Positions 18,865 through 28,708 are shown, counted from the first letter of the stretch. The stretch: DNA of 64,000 nt from Dyadobacter arcticus (GCF_011762185.1 NZ_JAASQJ010000003.1:868001-932000), one strand, 5' to 3'. Numbers and translations: made by a program. The notes: generated by a model not told the origin, from the sequence alone.

Positions 18865-20688
18865 ATGAAAACATACTTCCGATTATTATCCTTTGCTCAA
18901 CCCATTGCCCGATTTGCTTTTCCATACGTCTTTTGTACAGTTCTGGGGGTCATATTCAATACATTAAATCTGGCGCTTCTTGCTCCGCTGCTCACAACCT
19001 TATTCAATAACAATTCTGCTGAGGCAGAGCTGGTTACCAAGCCAAATAGCTGGTTCGATGTTACCGGGTTGCTCAATTATTACGCGCAACAAGCCAACCT
19101 CACGTATGGCCCGCATGGGGCTTTGCAAATCGTCTGCGGTATCATTGTCGCTTCCGTATTGCTATCCAATGTCTTCAAATACTTTTCGCAAAGGATCATG
19201 GAAAATCTCCGGATCCATACCTTGCTGAGCTTGCGCAAAAAGGTCTTTAACAATGTGATGAACCTGCATGTGGGCTATTTCAGCAGCCAGAGAAAAGGGG
19301 ATATTATTTCAAAAATCGCTTCCGACGTACAGGTAGTACAGTTTTCCGTCACGGGAACATTACAGGTTGTTTTCAAAGAACCCCTGCAATTACTGGCCTA
19401 TATCTTCATGCTTTTCGCTACTTCCGCAAAGCTTACGTTTTTCGCTATTCTGGTTATTCCAATATCCGCGTTTCTGATTTCCAGGATCGTAAAAAGATTA
19501 AAGGAACAGGCAAGCCAGGCGCAGCACCTTTTTGGTTTAATGATCAGTTACCTCGACGAAGCATTGTCTGGAATCAAAGTGATCAAAGCATTTAATGCTA
19601 CCGAGGAAATCAAGGATAAATTCCATCAGGAAAATGTCCGCTATTCTGAACTTGGACGTAAGATGGCACGTCGGCAGCAGCTTAGTTCTCCGGTTTCAGA
19701 GTTTCTTGGCGTAACCATGGTCGCCATCATTGTGCTTTATGGCGGCTCCTTAATTCTTGATAATCAGTCGGAACTGAGCGTTTCTAAATTTGTAGCCTAC
19801 ATTGCATTATTCTCCCAGGTGATGCGTCCTGCCAAAGCAATCACGGATTCGTTCAGCACGATTCACGCGGGTATTGCAGCAGGCGAGCGTGTTTTGGAAT
19901 TGATTGATGAAAAGCCTGAAATCAGGGACGCCCCGGATGCTGTTGATATTGTTGAATTCAATGAAGGTATTAAGCTCGAAAATCTCTCTTTTTCTTATCC
20001 CGCCCGGCCCGTTCTAAAATCAATTAATGTTGTGATACCGAAAGGGAAAACGGTTGCCCTGGTCGGGCCGTCTGGCGGTGGTAAGTCTACCTTAATGGAC
20101 TTAATCCCGAGATTTATCGACGCGCAGGATGGTGCAGTGACCATTGACGGGATCAATGTGAAACAAATCAAACTGGAATCGCTCTGGTCGCTTTTCGGAT
20201 TTGTCAATCAGGAATCCATGCTTTTCAATGATACGATTTTCAATAACATTGCATTTGGTAATCCGGATGCTACCTTAGAGCAAGTGGAAGCGGCTGCCAG
20301 AGTGGCGAATGCCCACGAATTCATTACGGACACCGAAAATGGCTACTGGAGTAACATCGGGGATCGGGGTATGAAGCTTTCGGGAGGACAAAAACAAAGG
20401 ATCTGCATTGCCAGGGCAGTATTAAAAAACCCGCCGATCATGCTTTTAGATGAAGCTACCTCAGCATTAGATACAGAATCGGAAAAACTGGTGCAGGAAG
20501 CCCTGAACAATCTGATGCAAAACAGGACGTCTCTTGTCATCGCGCACCGATTGAGCACGATCCAGAAAGCGGATAAGATACTGGTTTTGGAAGATGGGAA
20601 AATTGTTGAGCAAGGATCTCATTTCGAGCTGATCGCACACGGAGGCCTCTACAAACGGCTGATCGATATGCAGACATTTAATGAGTAG
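18865..20688 (+). CDS. MsbA-like ABC transporter, fused permease and ATPase
   Basis: 607 aa. The N-terminal half holds about six membrane helices of an ABC type-1 exporter fold (residues about 20-330), including the coupling text DIISKIASDVQVVQ. The C-terminal ATPase domain has Walker A GPSGGGKST near residue 402, the signature LSGGQKQR, Walker B IMLLDEATSALD and the switch His in VIAHRLST. Such half-transporters work as homodimers and flip lipid A, lipid-linked sugars or other amphipaths across the inner membrane. Its place among glycosyltransferases suggests a lipid-linked glycan or lipopolysaccharide substrate. Confidence 0.93.
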   Translation: MKTYFRLLSFAQPIARFAFPYVFCTVLGVIFNTLNLALLAPLLTTLFNNNSAEAELVTKPNSWFDVTGLLNYYAQQANLTYGPHGALQIVCGIIVASVLLSNVFKYFSQRIMENLRIHTLLSLRKKVFNNVMNLHVGYFSSQRKGDIISKIASDVQVVQFSVTGTLQVVFKEPLQLLAYIFMLFATSAKLTFFAILVIPISAFLISRIVKRLKEQASQAQHLFGLMISYLDEALSGIKVIKAFNATEEIKDKFHQENVRYSELGRKMARRQQLSSPVSEFLGVTMVAIIVLYGGSLILDNQSELSVSKFVAYIALFSQVMRPAKAITDSFSTIHAGIAAGERVLELIDEKPEIRDAPDAVDIVEFNEGIKLENLSFSYPARPVLKSINVVIPKGKTVALVGPSGGGKSTLMDLIPRFIDAQDGAVTIDGINVKQIKLESLWSLFGFVNQESMLFNDTIFNNIAFGNPDATLEQVEAAARVANAHEFITDTENGYWSNIGDRGMKLSGGQKQRICIARAVLKNPPIMLLDEATSALDTESEKLVQEALNNLMQNRTSLVIAHRLSTIQKADKILVLEDGKIVEQGSHFELIAHGGLYKRLIDMQTFNE

Positions 20689-20706
20689 TTTTATCAATTA
20701 GTGAAT

Positions 20707-21654
20707 ATGTTCAAAAAGAGAAATCTGATTTCCAGGCTTTGGCTGAAACATACGGACAAAATCCGTTACAAGCAGTACAAGTGGGAGTTAAGAAATCAGA
20801 AACAGTTGGCATTTGCTAACTTCATTACGGAGGCGGAAAAACTAACCAGCCCCGCAAAAATTAAAAAATACGCCGAGCAAAATGGCCGTATCAGGCTGAG
20901 TCACAGCGGCAATGCCGGCGATATAATTTATGCGTTGCCTACCATCGAAGCCATTCGCAATTTTACCAATGTTAAAATAGAATTATATCTGCGCTTAGGC
21001 CAGCCCCTGATCCTTTCGGGTTACAACTCACATCCATTGGGAAATGTGATGATGAATCAGAAAATGGCAGAAATGCTGATTACCCTTCTGAAACCGCAGC
21101 CCTACATTGACCTGATCGACATTCATACGGATCAGATTATCGATATCGACCTCGATTATTTCCGCGCCGGAGGCATACCCTTGGATAAAGGCAACATTGC
21201 CCGCTGGTGCAGTTACCTGACCGGCGTCAATCCGGTTTTATGGAAGTCATGGCTGAATGTAGAACCTGATAAAAGTTATTCTGATACCATCGTGATGGCC
21301 AGAAGCGAGCGTTACCGGAATTATACGATCAACTATAAATTCCTGAATGACTATCAAAATATTGTGTTCATTGGGGTAGAATCGGAATTTATTGATATCA
21401 AGAAAACAATCCCTCACATTCAGTGGGTACAGGTCGATGATTTTATGCAAATGGCCCAAATCATCGCAGGGGCGAAGTTTTTTATCGGAAACCAATCATT
21501 TCCCTACTCCATTGCCGAAGGCCTGAAAGTCCCGCGTATCCTGGAAACTTCTTTTGAAGTGATCAATGTAGTGCCTGAAGGCGGAAATGGATACGATTTC
21601 TTCTTCCAGGAGCACCTTGAATCGCTGGTCAAAACGCTTGATGAACAAAAATAA
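20707..21654 (+). CDS. GT9-like (heptosyltransferase-type) glycosyltransferase
   Basis: 315 aa from the ATG at 20707; a GTG at 20701 is also possible. The N-terminal nucleotide-sugar fold starts IRLSHSGNAGDIIYALP, the G-D-x-x-x-x-x-P pattern of ADP-heptose:LPS heptosyltransferase-like GT-B enzymes. The C-terminal half has AQIIAGAKFFIGNQSFPYSI, equivalent to the GxDSG-type nucleotide-binding loop of family 9, here with NQS. Similarity is partial, so the sugar donor is unknown. It starts 18 bp after the ABC transporter stop and 27 bp before the DUF5672 gene, so it sits inside an operon. Confidence 0.7.
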   Translation: MFKKRNLISRLWLKHTDKIRYKQYKWELRNQKQLAFANFITEAEKLTSPAKIKKYAEQNGRIRLSHSGNAGDIIYALPTIEAIRNFTNVKIELYLRLGQPLILSGYNSHPLGNVMMNQKMAEMLITLLKPQPYIDLIDIHTDQIIDIDLDYFRAGGIPLDKGNIARWCSYLTGVNPVLWKSWLNVEPDKSYSDTIVMARSERYRNYTINYKFLNDYQNIVFIGVESEFIDIKKTIPHIQWVQVDDFMQMAQIIAGAKFFIGNQSFPYSIAEGLKVPRILETSFEVINVVPEGGNGYDFFFQEHLESLVKTLDEQK

Positions 21655-21681
21655 ACCGTTTTGAAAAGCTGATTGTCAGAT

Positions 21682-22491
21682 ATGGATTCAAAGAAAAAAG
21701 CAGCTGTTGTCATCCCCATTTATAAAACGGAGCTTTCTGCATTTGAAAAGATATCTTTAATGCAATGCCAAAAAGTCCTCTCCAATCATCCAATCATCGC
21801 AGTAGCCCCGGAAGGGCTCGACTTATCAGAATTGGGAGCCGGTTCGAATTTCAGCCAGATTATCACTTTCGACAAAACATTCTTTCAGGGAGTCCAGGGT
21901 TACAATAGCCTGATGCTAAGCGCCAATTTTTACGAAAAACTCAATGATTTCGAGTTTATTTTGATTTACCAGCTGGATGCTTTTGTGTTTAGCGATTCGC
22001 TCCTGCTTTGGTGTAATAGCGGATACGATTACATTGGCGCTCCCTGGCCCAAGCGGCTGGCAGAGCCTGACATCATCAAAGCCACGAAAACCAAACTCAT
22101 TACTTTCTATCATCAGTGGCGCAATACCATAGAAGACGGCTTGCCAAGCCAGCGTCAATTTGATAATCAGGTAGGTAATGGCGGATTTTCTTTGCGAAGG
22201 GTAGAGAAATTTTTCGGATTGGCCAGCCGAATGCAGGAAAAAATAAATGAATATCATTTGCGCACCGAACACCAGTTTCACGAAGATGTATTCTGGAGCA
22301 TTGAAGTGAACCGCAAACTTCGCAGGCTCAAAATCCCTTCTTTCAAAACGGCCTATAAATTTTCCATTGAAAATAATCCCGAGCGGGGCGTAAAATTTAA
22401 CGGTGGTAAACTTCCTTTCGGCTGTCATTCCTGGGACCACCATCTCGATTTCTGGAAACCTTACCTAACCGATTTGGGATACAAAGTTTAA
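21682..22491 (+). CDS. DUF5672 family protein, probable glycosyltransferase
   Basis: 269 aa from the ATG at 21682; a TTG three codons earlier is less likely. The pattern fits DUF5672: AAVVIPIYKTELSAFEKISL at the start, QGVQGYNSLMLSANFYEKL, FILIYQLDAFVFSDSL, YDYIGAPWP, then NQVGNGGFSLRRVEKF and HEDVFWS. The D-x-D-like QLDAFVF and the GNGGFSLR region resemble the donor and acceptor motifs of GT-A enzymes. The family appears in surface-glycan loci. The stop codon overlaps that of the convergent glycosyltransferase gene. Confidence 0.8.
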   Translation: MDSKKKAAVVIPIYKTELSAFEKISLMQCQKVLSNHPIIAVAPEGLDLSELGAGSNFSQIITFDKTFFQGVQGYNSLMLSANFYEKLNDFEFILIYQLDAFVFSDSLLLWCNSGYDYIGAPWPKRLAEPDIIKATKTKLITFYHQWRNTIEDGLPSQRQFDNQVGNGGFSLRRVEKFFGLASRMQEKINEYHLRTEHQFHEDVFWSIEVNRKLRRLKIPSFKTAYKFSIENNPERGVKFNGGKLPFGCHSWDHHLDFWKPYLTDLGYKV

Positions 22492-23390
22492 GTAATGCTT
22501 CTATCCCGCTTTCTCCAAACACGCCAAAGGTCAGCGTAGACCTTATACCATTTAAAAGGCCCGAAAATACGTGAATGACGTGCATTCCAAATGATTGCAA
22601 TTAATTTGTCATACGAACTTCCTAGGTTTAACTGCCTGTTGAAGAACATTTTAAAGGCCCGTCTTTCATAACGCAGCATCATTTTTTCATCCAGTCCGTC
22701 CACATTCACTGGTAAATGCCGACTCCATTTTTTATGGATTTTCAGTATGGCATCTTCCCATTGCTTCGAAAACGTTCCCTCGGAAAAATGCTTTAAAAGG
22801 ATATCATAAGTGACCGCTACCTGATGCTTTTGCCCTACCGTTAGTGAAAAATCGATGTCGTAACCATGAAAGCCAGTCAATAGATTTTGATCAAATGCCT
22901 TTGCTGGCAAAATAGATTTTCGCGCGCACATCCAGCAGCCATCAATGGTTGCCACCAGCGAAAGCCTTTCATTTTTTGGATTCCGATGGTCAAGAAATTC
23001 TTTCTTGCCTCCATATTTAAACCCCTGGATCAAATTGCAGTAGAACTGACCATTTATTTCTAAATCTGCATTGTACCAGCTGGAAGGTACCAGCGATTTA
23101 TACCCTCCGCCAGCAATACCAAAAAGGCCCAATTCCTTATTTTTTTCGAAAATCTCGATAACCTTTACTCCCCATTCCGCCGTCAGCATCTCGATGTCTT
23201 CATGCATAAAGCAAAGATATTCGTACTTAGCACGCTGAATTCCAAGGTTATATATTTCACAAATACCTTTTTGATCCTGTGAATTGTCGAACGCGATGAT
23301 TTCGTATTTTGTCCCAATGGTTTTCTCAATATTCTCCTTTACGACAGATAAATCCTGGGGGTCGACAGAGCATATTATAACAGATATCAT
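22488..23390 (-). CDS. GT2-like glycosyltransferase
   Basis: 300 aa from the ATG at 23390, where the text MISVIICSVDPQDLSVVKEN begins in the usual GT-A way; an upstream in-frame start would add 14 residues of no clear value. Further GT-A features are EIIAFDNSQDQKGICEIYN, EYLCFMHEDIEMLTAEWG (the DxD equivalent is HED) and DGCWMCARKSIL then FHGYDIDFSL. This subgroup is common in Bacteroidota surface-glycan loci. The gene is convergent with DUF5672; their stop codons overlap by 4 bp. Confidence 0.85.
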   Translation of the reverse strand: MISVIICSVDPQDLSVVKENIEKTIGTKYEIIAFDNSQDQKGICEIYNLGIQRAKYEYLCFMHEDIEMLTAEWGVKVIEIFEKNKELGLFGIAGGGYKSLVPSSWYNADLEINGQFYCNLIQGFKYGGKKEFLDHRNPKNERLSLVATIDGCWMCARKSILPAKAFDQNLLTGFHGYDIDFSLTVGQKHQVAVTYDILLKHFSEGTFSKQWEDAILKIHKKWSRHLPVNVDGLDEKMMLRYERRAFKMFFNRQLNLGSSYDKLIAIIWNARHSRIFGPFKWYKVYADLWRVWRKRDRSIT

Positions 23391-23468
23391 GAAGCGTAAA
23401 GTTAATAGTTTAAGTAGAATCCGCCCCTTCATCGTGTTTTATAACCATTATCAATTCCAAGAATTATT

Positions 23469-25424
23469 ATGAACCGCTTGCTTCTCGTCCTATTACTCAT
23501 CGTCAACACGACCGTCTTTGGCCAGGTAAAATTAGCGCGCCTATTTTCCGATCACGTTGTATTACAAAGGCAAAAACCAATTCCGGTTTGGGGTTGGGCA
23601 AAGGCAGGCGAAAAAGTAAAAGTGGCACTGGCTGGTCATACGGCCGAAGCGAAGAGCGATGCCTCAGGAAAATGGATGGTTACAATTAAGGCATTGGAAG
23701 CTGGTGGCCCGCATACACTCTTAGTAACAGCGAAGTCGGGCAATTCAAGCATCAGTGATGTGCTGATCGGAGAAGTATGGCTTTGCTCCGGACAATCCAA
23801 CATGGAATGGCCGGTACGGGCTGCGAATAATTATGAAAAAGAAAAGCAAAACGCCGAATTTCCCCAAATTCGACATTTCAGGGTTGAACATTTGGTAACG
23901 CTCACGCCGGAAAAGGATCTCAAAACCGGCGAATGGGAAATAGCTTCCGAGGAAACAGTTGGTGGCTTTTCAGCGATCGGCTTTTTCTTCGCCCGCGAAT
24001 TATACCAAAAACTGAATGTTCCTATTGGTATCCTGCATTCATCCTGGGGTGGTTCGCAGATCGAAGGCTGGATCAGCAAAGAAGCCATGATGGCTGATAA
24101 TGAATTGAAATCATACGCGCAGACCATGCCAAAAACATGGGAGGATGCGGATTTGGTAATGGGAGCCAAACTTAAAAAGCAGCTTTTGAAAAGTGAGTCT
24201 GCAATGCCTACTGCAGAGGATGAGAAAAAATATGTATCTGGCAATGCTGATTTTGGAAACTGGCAAAAAGCAGCCGATCCGATTGGACAATGGGATTGGA
24301 AAGGCTTAATGGGTTTTCGGGGTAAGGGTTATATGGCCAAAGAAATTGAACTGGCCGATGACATTGTCTCTAAATCAACCATGCTGACATTGCCTGAAAA
24401 TGACAGTCCCAATGAAATTTTTATCAATGGAAAATTGATTAACGAAAGCGCATTGAAAGGCGTCCGAAAAATACAGATCCCGGCCGGCAGCTGGAAGGCC
24501 GGGAAAAATCAATTGGTCATCAAATCGGGCAATATGATCTCAACTCCCTGGTTCGGTCCCGGTTTTATGGGATCTGCCAATGATCTATATATTGAGGAAG
24601 GTGCTAAAAAAATAAGCCTGTCGAAAGATTGGTATCTCATGCCGTCGTTTGCCGAGAAACATGAGTTCGCACATTTGATGAACAATGTAGGAACGACCAT
24701 TTACAATGCCATGATTGTGCCCCTGCTGCCTTTTGCAATTCGCGGAAGTCTTTGGTATCAGGGCGAAAGCAATGCGGGAAGAGCTTATCAGTACCGTCAA
24801 TCGTTTCCTTTAATGATCAACGATTGGCGCAAATCATGGAACGATAACTTTTCATTTTATTGGGTACAGCTATCCAGCTTTGGAAGCGACCAAAGTAGCA
24901 ATCAGGGAAGCAATTGGGCCGAACTGCGCGAAGCGCAAAACATGACATTAAGCCTGCCCAAAACCGGGATGGCCGTCAGCACTGATGTAGGCAACCCCAA
25001 AGATATCCACCCGACGAATAAGCAAGATGTGGCTCACAGGCTGGCGAAAAATGCGCTTAAACTGGATTATGGGATGGACATTCCATACGCATCACCCCTT
25101 TTCGACAATGCGCAATTTGATGATGCAAAAGCTGTAATCTCCTTTAAACATGCAGAAAACGGATTAATGGTCAAAGATCGCTATGAGTACCTGAAAGGCT
25201 TTGAAATCGCTGGTGACGATAAGGTCTTTTATTACGCGAAAGCGGAAATTCAGGGAAATAAAGTAGTGTTATCCCATCCCAAAGTGCCCAAGCCTGCGGC
25301 TGTGAGATACGGCTGGTCGGATGCGCCCGAAGACGCCAATCTGTACAGCACCGACGGCTTTCCAGCAAGTGCGTTCAGGACGGATAACTGGCCGGGGATT
25401 ACGGAGAAGGGGAAGTTTCAATGA
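23469..25424 (+). CDS. sialate O-acetylesterase-like secreted esterase
   Basis: 651 aa with a signal peptide (about residues 1-18, ending TVFGQ). An N-terminal Ig-like region is followed by an SGNH-type esterase domain: VWLCSGQSNMEWP carries the nucleophile Ser, GSLWYQGESNAGRAYQY is block III, and DIHPTNKQDVAHRLA supplies the Asp-His pair. A jelly-roll insert (about residues 255-390) separates the blocks, as in family members. Relatives remove acetyl groups from sialic acids or from plant polysaccharides such as xylan and pectin. The stop is followed by TGAATGAG-type repeats and then the PQQ dehydrogenase gene. Confidence 0.92.
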   Translation: MNRLLLVLLLIVNTTVFGQVKLARLFSDHVVLQRQKPIPVWGWAKAGEKVKVALAGHTAEAKSDASGKWMVTIKALEAGGPHTLLVTAKSGNSSISDVLIGEVWLCSGQSNMEWPVRAANNYEKEKQNAEFPQIRHFRVEHLVTLTPEKDLKTGEWEIASEETVGGFSAIGFFFARELYQKLNVPIGILHSSWGGSQIEGWISKEAMMADNELKSYAQTMPKTWEDADLVMGAKLKKQLLKSESAMPTAEDEKKYVSGNADFGNWQKAADPIGQWDWKGLMGFRGKGYMAKEIELADDIVSKSTMLTLPENDSPNEIFINGKLINESALKGVRKIQIPAGSWKAGKNQLVIKSGNMISTPWFGPGFMGSANDLYIEEGAKKISLSKDWYLMPSFAEKHEFAHLMNNVGTTIYNAMIVPLLPFAIRGSLWYQGESNAGRAYQYRQSFPLMINDWRKSWNDNFSFYWVQLSSFGSDQSSNQGSNWAELREAQNMTLSLPKTGMAVSTDVGNPKDIHPTNKQDVAHRLAKNALKLDYGMDIPYASPLFDNAQFDDAKAVISFKHAENGLMVKDRYEYLKGFEIAGDDKVFYYAKAEIQGNKVVLSHPKVPKPAAVRYGWSDAPEDANLYSTDGFPASAFRTDNWPGITEKGKFQ

Positions 25425-25427
25425 TGT

Positions 25428-25474
25428 CAATTTTGAATGAGTGAATGAGTGAATTTTGAATGAATGAATGAATG
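25428..25474. repeat. TGAATGAG repeat, second copy
   Basis: The bases at 25429-25450 match 22 bases at 6186-6207 in the same orientation, then continue as TGAA units up to the proposed start codon of the next gene. Like the first copy it begins within a few bases of a plus-strand stop codon. The inverted right arm seen at the first copy is missing here. Confidence 0.85.
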
Positions 25475-27601
25475 ATTGTTTTTATGGTTCGATTTTTCGT
25501 TTTGTGTGTTGCGGTTGGTTCGGTTCTCATTTTTGGGGCTTATCGGTTTAATGGGGACAAAAAAGCTTCCGGGAATGATTGGCCGGAATATCTCGGTGGG
25601 CCTGACCGTAACCACTATTCCACGCTGACCCAGATTAATCCGGAGAATGTTAAAAACCTGAAAGTAGCTTGGAGCTATTCCATGCCGGACTCGGGTCAGA
25701 CACAGGCTAATCCAATCATTGTCGATGGCATTTTGTACGGCGTTACGCCTGCCGTTCAGGCATTTGCATTGGATGCTGCCACGGGAAAACAGATCTGGAT
25801 TTTTGGTGATAAATCAAAAAACAGCTCCAATACAAGCCGCGGCCTCACCTATTGGCGTGATGGGGACGATATCAGGATCATGCATGCTATGGGTGCTTTC
25901 CTGTACGCACTCGACGCCAAAACAGGAAAAATCATTGAAAGCTTTGGAGATAAGGGGAAAATAGATTTGCGCACGGGACTTCCGGACGTTGCTAAGAACA
26001 AATACATGGTTTCCAACACGCCAGGGACCATTTTTGAAGATCTGATTATTATGCCGATCCGGCTTTCTGAAGATTCCGATGCCGCACCCGGCGATTTGCG
26101 CGCATTTAATGTGCGCACCGGTAAATTGGAATGGACATTTCACACCATCCCTTACCCTGGCGAATTCGGATACGAGACATTCCCCCCAGATGCGTATAAA
26201 AATACCTTTACCGGAGCAGCCAATAACTGGTCGGGAACCGCCATAGACCGCCAGCGGGGCATATTATATGTTCCTACCGGCTCGGCGGGATATGATTTTT
26301 ATGGCGCGAAAAGAAAAGGAGCTAACCTTTTCGCAAACTGTCTGCTCGCATTGGATGCCCGGACCGGCAAGCGCCTCTGGCATTACCAGACCATGCACCA
26401 CGACATCTGGGACCGCGACCTGCCAGCACCTCCTAACCTGATTACGGTAACCAAAAACGGTCAGAAAATCGACGCAGTTGCGCAGGTAAGTAAGCAAGGT
26501 TACGTTTTTATCTTTGACCGCGTTACAGGAAAACCGCTTTTCCCAATTAAAGAAGTAACTGCTCCCTCAAACGCACTTCCCGGCGAATTCCCCTGGCCTA
26601 CCCAACCTGTGCCTACAAAACCGGCTGCTTATGCACGGCAGGCTTACACACTTACCGAAAAAGACATCAGTATCCATGCGCCTGACCACGATTCCCTCGT
26701 CATTAAATTCAAAGGATATAAAAAAGCATTATTTGCAGCGCCGAGCAAGGAAGGGACCATTATCATGCCCGGTTTCGACGGCGGAGCAGAATGGGGCGGA
26801 GCCGCTGCCGATCCGGATGAAGGCATTTTATATGTCAATAGCAATGAAATGGCCTGGATCCTGACTATGCAGGATAAGCCAAGAGAAAGCCAATTGTCGA
26901 GTCTGAGCCCCGGCGAGAAAACGTACACCACTTATTGCGTCACCTGCCATGGCCCGCAGCGGAAAGGAAATGCTAAAAGCGGCTATCCATGTCTGGTGGA
27001 TATTGGCCAGCGCCGAGACAGGGCTTTTGTAAATCAATTGATCACCACCGGAAAAGGCATGATGCCAGGTTTCCCCATGCTTACTGCGAAGGAAAAGCAT
27101 TCGCTGATTGCATTCCTGTTTGGGGATGAAAAAGTAGAGGCTGCATCGGCTGTCCCTGTATCAAAAAAGACCTATCTGCCTTTTGAAAGTACTGGTTACA
27201 ATAAATTTCTTGACGCCAACGGCCTTCCGGCCATATCACCTCCCTGGGGAACATTGAATGCAATTAATTTAAATACAGGCGAGTACCTTTGGAAAATCCC
27301 CTTCGGCGAAGTAGCCTCTTTAAAAGCCAAAGGTGTCCCCACAACCGGTACCGAAAACTATGGAGGCCCGGTAGTAACAGCCAGTGGGCTTTTATTCATT
27401 GCTGCAACCAAGGATGGCATGTTTCGGGCATTTGATAAAAAAACCGGAAAGCTATTGTGGGAAACCGTTCTGCCGGCAGCCGCTTTTGCAACACCTTCTA
27501 CTTATGAGGTCAATGGAAAACAATTTGTTGTGATTGCTTGCGGAGGTTCTAAACTCGGGACTAGAAAGGGAAATCAGTACGTGGCATTCGCCCTTGAATA
27601 A
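25472..27601 (+). CDS. PQQ-dependent dehydrogenase with cytochrome c domain
   Basis: 709 aa. The start is ATG 25472, at the edge of the repeat, or ATG 25484; both precede a signal anchor (FFVLCVAVGSVLIFGAY). The quinoprotein beta-propeller has tryptophan-docking repeats such as LDAATGKQIWIF, LDAKTGKIIESF, DARTGKRLWHYQTMHHDIWD and FDKKTGKLLWETVL. A c-type heme domain is inserted near residue 489 (C489-V-T-C492-H493), with a Met-rich segment GKGMMPGFPML supplying the axial Met. This is the layout of membrane-linked quinoprotein glucose or alcohol dehydrogenases that pass electrons to the respiratory chain. Substrate unknown. Confidence 0.92.
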   Translation: MIVFMVRFFVLCVAVGSVLIFGAYRFNGDKKASGNDWPEYLGGPDRNHYSTLTQINPENVKNLKVAWSYSMPDSGQTQANPIIVDGILYGVTPAVQAFALDAATGKQIWIFGDKSKNSSNTSRGLTYWRDGDDIRIMHAMGAFLYALDAKTGKIIESFGDKGKIDLRTGLPDVAKNKYMVSNTPGTIFEDLIIMPIRLSEDSDAAPGDLRAFNVRTGKLEWTFHTIPYPGEFGYETFPPDAYKNTFTGAANNWSGTAIDRQRGILYVPTGSAGYDFYGAKRKGANLFANCLLALDARTGKRLWHYQTMHHDIWDRDLPAPPNLITVTKNGQKIDAVAQVSKQGYVFIFDRVTGKPLFPIKEVTAPSNALPGEFPWPTQPVPTKPAAYARQAYTLTEKDISIHAPDHDSLVIKFKGYKKALFAAPSKEGTIIMPGFDGGAEWGGAAADPDEGILYVNSNEMAWILTMQDKPRESQLSSLSPGEKTYTTYCVTCHGPQRKGNAKSGYPCLVDIGQRRDRAFVNQLITTGKGMMPGFPMLTAKEKHSLIAFLFGDEKVEAASAVPVSKKTYLPFESTGYNKFLDANGLPAISPPWGTLNAINLNTGEYLWKIPFGEVASLKAKGVPTTGTENYGGPVVTASGLLFIAATKDGMFRAFDKKTGKLLWETVLPAAAFATPSTYEVNGKQFVVIACGGSKLGTRKGNQYVAFALE

Positions 27602-27638
27602 ATAATAGGGCTCCTTCTGGCTTTGAGCGAGTGTTGTA

Positions 27639-28571
27639 CTAAACCGTCTGGATCCAACTCAACATTTTCTTGCGGCCAGCCGCATCCGGCAATTTACCTG
27701 TTCCGGCAGAAATGTTGTCAACGAGATGTTTGGCATCGGATGTGCCTGGGATGACGCAGGTAACGGCCTCGTTGCTAAGGATAAATTTGAGAAAAAACTG
27801 CGCCCAGCTTTTAATGTCATAATCTGCCGCCCACTCCGGAAGCTCCTTACCTTTCACCGCCCTGAACAACGCACCCTGTTCAAATGGCTCATTAATAATC
27901 ACTGCTACCCCATTGTCCTTAGCGGCATTGAGCAGGCTTTTTTCTGCATTTCGCGAGCGGATTGAGTAGTTGAACTGGACAAAGTCAACGGCTTTCGATT
28001 TTACAATTTGCTCCAAACGAGCGTGGGCAGAGTCGGTATAATGGGTTATCCCAATGTATTTTACTTTTCCCTGTTCTTTCCAGGATTTCAAAGTGGTTAA
28101 ATGCGTTTGCCAGTCCTGTAAATTGTGAATCTGCATCAGGTCTATTTTGCTGCGCTTCATTTTTCGCAACGAATCGTTCATTTGCATGATCCCCTGCTCT
28201 TTGCCTGTTGTCCACACTTTGGTGGCAAGAAAGAAATGGTCATTCATTTTAAGCTCGTTGGTTAAGTCGCCAATTACCTCTTCTGCCCGGCCATACATCG
28301 GTGAAGCGTCAATGACTTTGCCACCTAATTCATGCATTCTAGACAATACCTCTTTCAATGGATTTCGTTCAATAGAGTCGTTGCCCACATCAAACTGCTG
28401 CCAGGATCCAAGTCCTACTACCGGAAGCTTTTCTCCTGTCGATGGTATTTTTCTTTCAATCAGCATTTTCTGAGCGTTTTCTGCAAATGATAAATTGCGT
28501 TCGAGCATTATTGCCGCACCCGTGGCTGCAATTCCTTTTAGAACTTCCCTTCTTGAAAAAATAGGCCTCAT
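27639..28571 (-). CDS. aldo/keto reductase with Tat signal
   Basis: 310 aa from the ATG at 28571; the frame reaches further upstream but the Tat signal FSRREVLKGIAATGAAIML fits this start. The (beta/alpha)8 AKR fold shows in VVGLGSWQQFD, VIDASPMYGRAEEVIGDL (Asp and Tyr of the tetrad), FLATKVWT (Lys) and DLMQIHNLQDW (His). A C-terminal text VTCVIPGTSDAKHLVDN supports the call. A periplasmic aldo/keto reductase is unusual because NADPH is cytosolic, but Tat export of cofactor-loaded enzymes is known. It is a single gene facing the PQQ dehydrogenase. Confidence 0.9.
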   Translation of the reverse strand: MRPIFSRREVLKGIAATGAAIMLERNLSFAENAQKMLIERKIPSTGEKLPVVGLGSWQQFDVGNDSIERNPLKEVLSRMHELGGKVIDASPMYGRAEEVIGDLTNELKMNDHFFLATKVWTTGKEQGIMQMNDSLRKMKRSKIDLMQIHNLQDWQTHLTTLKSWKEQGKVKYIGITHYTDSAHARLEQIVKSKAVDFVQFNYSIRSRNAEKSLLNAAKDNGVAVIINEPFEQGALFRAVKGKELPEWAADYDIKSWAQFFLKFILSNEAVTCVIPGTSDAKHLVDNISAGTGKLPDAAGRKKMLSWIQTV

Positions 28572-28640
28572 TGTATCGTGGCGTCGTTTGTTGATGTTCA
28601 AGTTACATAACAAAAAGTAAAAATGAATACCAAAACGGCT

Positions 28641-28680
28641 AAAAACAGAAAAGGAGCCAGGTAGAAACCAGACTCCTTTT
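28641..28680 (-). terminator. Rho-independent terminator downstream of the small lipoprotein gene
   Basis: AAAAGGAG (28649-28656) pairs with CTCCTTTT (28673-28680) around a 16-base loop that can pair further. On the minus strand it ends in a T run. It sits just after the lipoprotein gene on that strand. Confidence 0.7.
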
Positions 28681-28708
28681 ACTCAATTTTAAACCAAAAT
28701 CTACTCTA

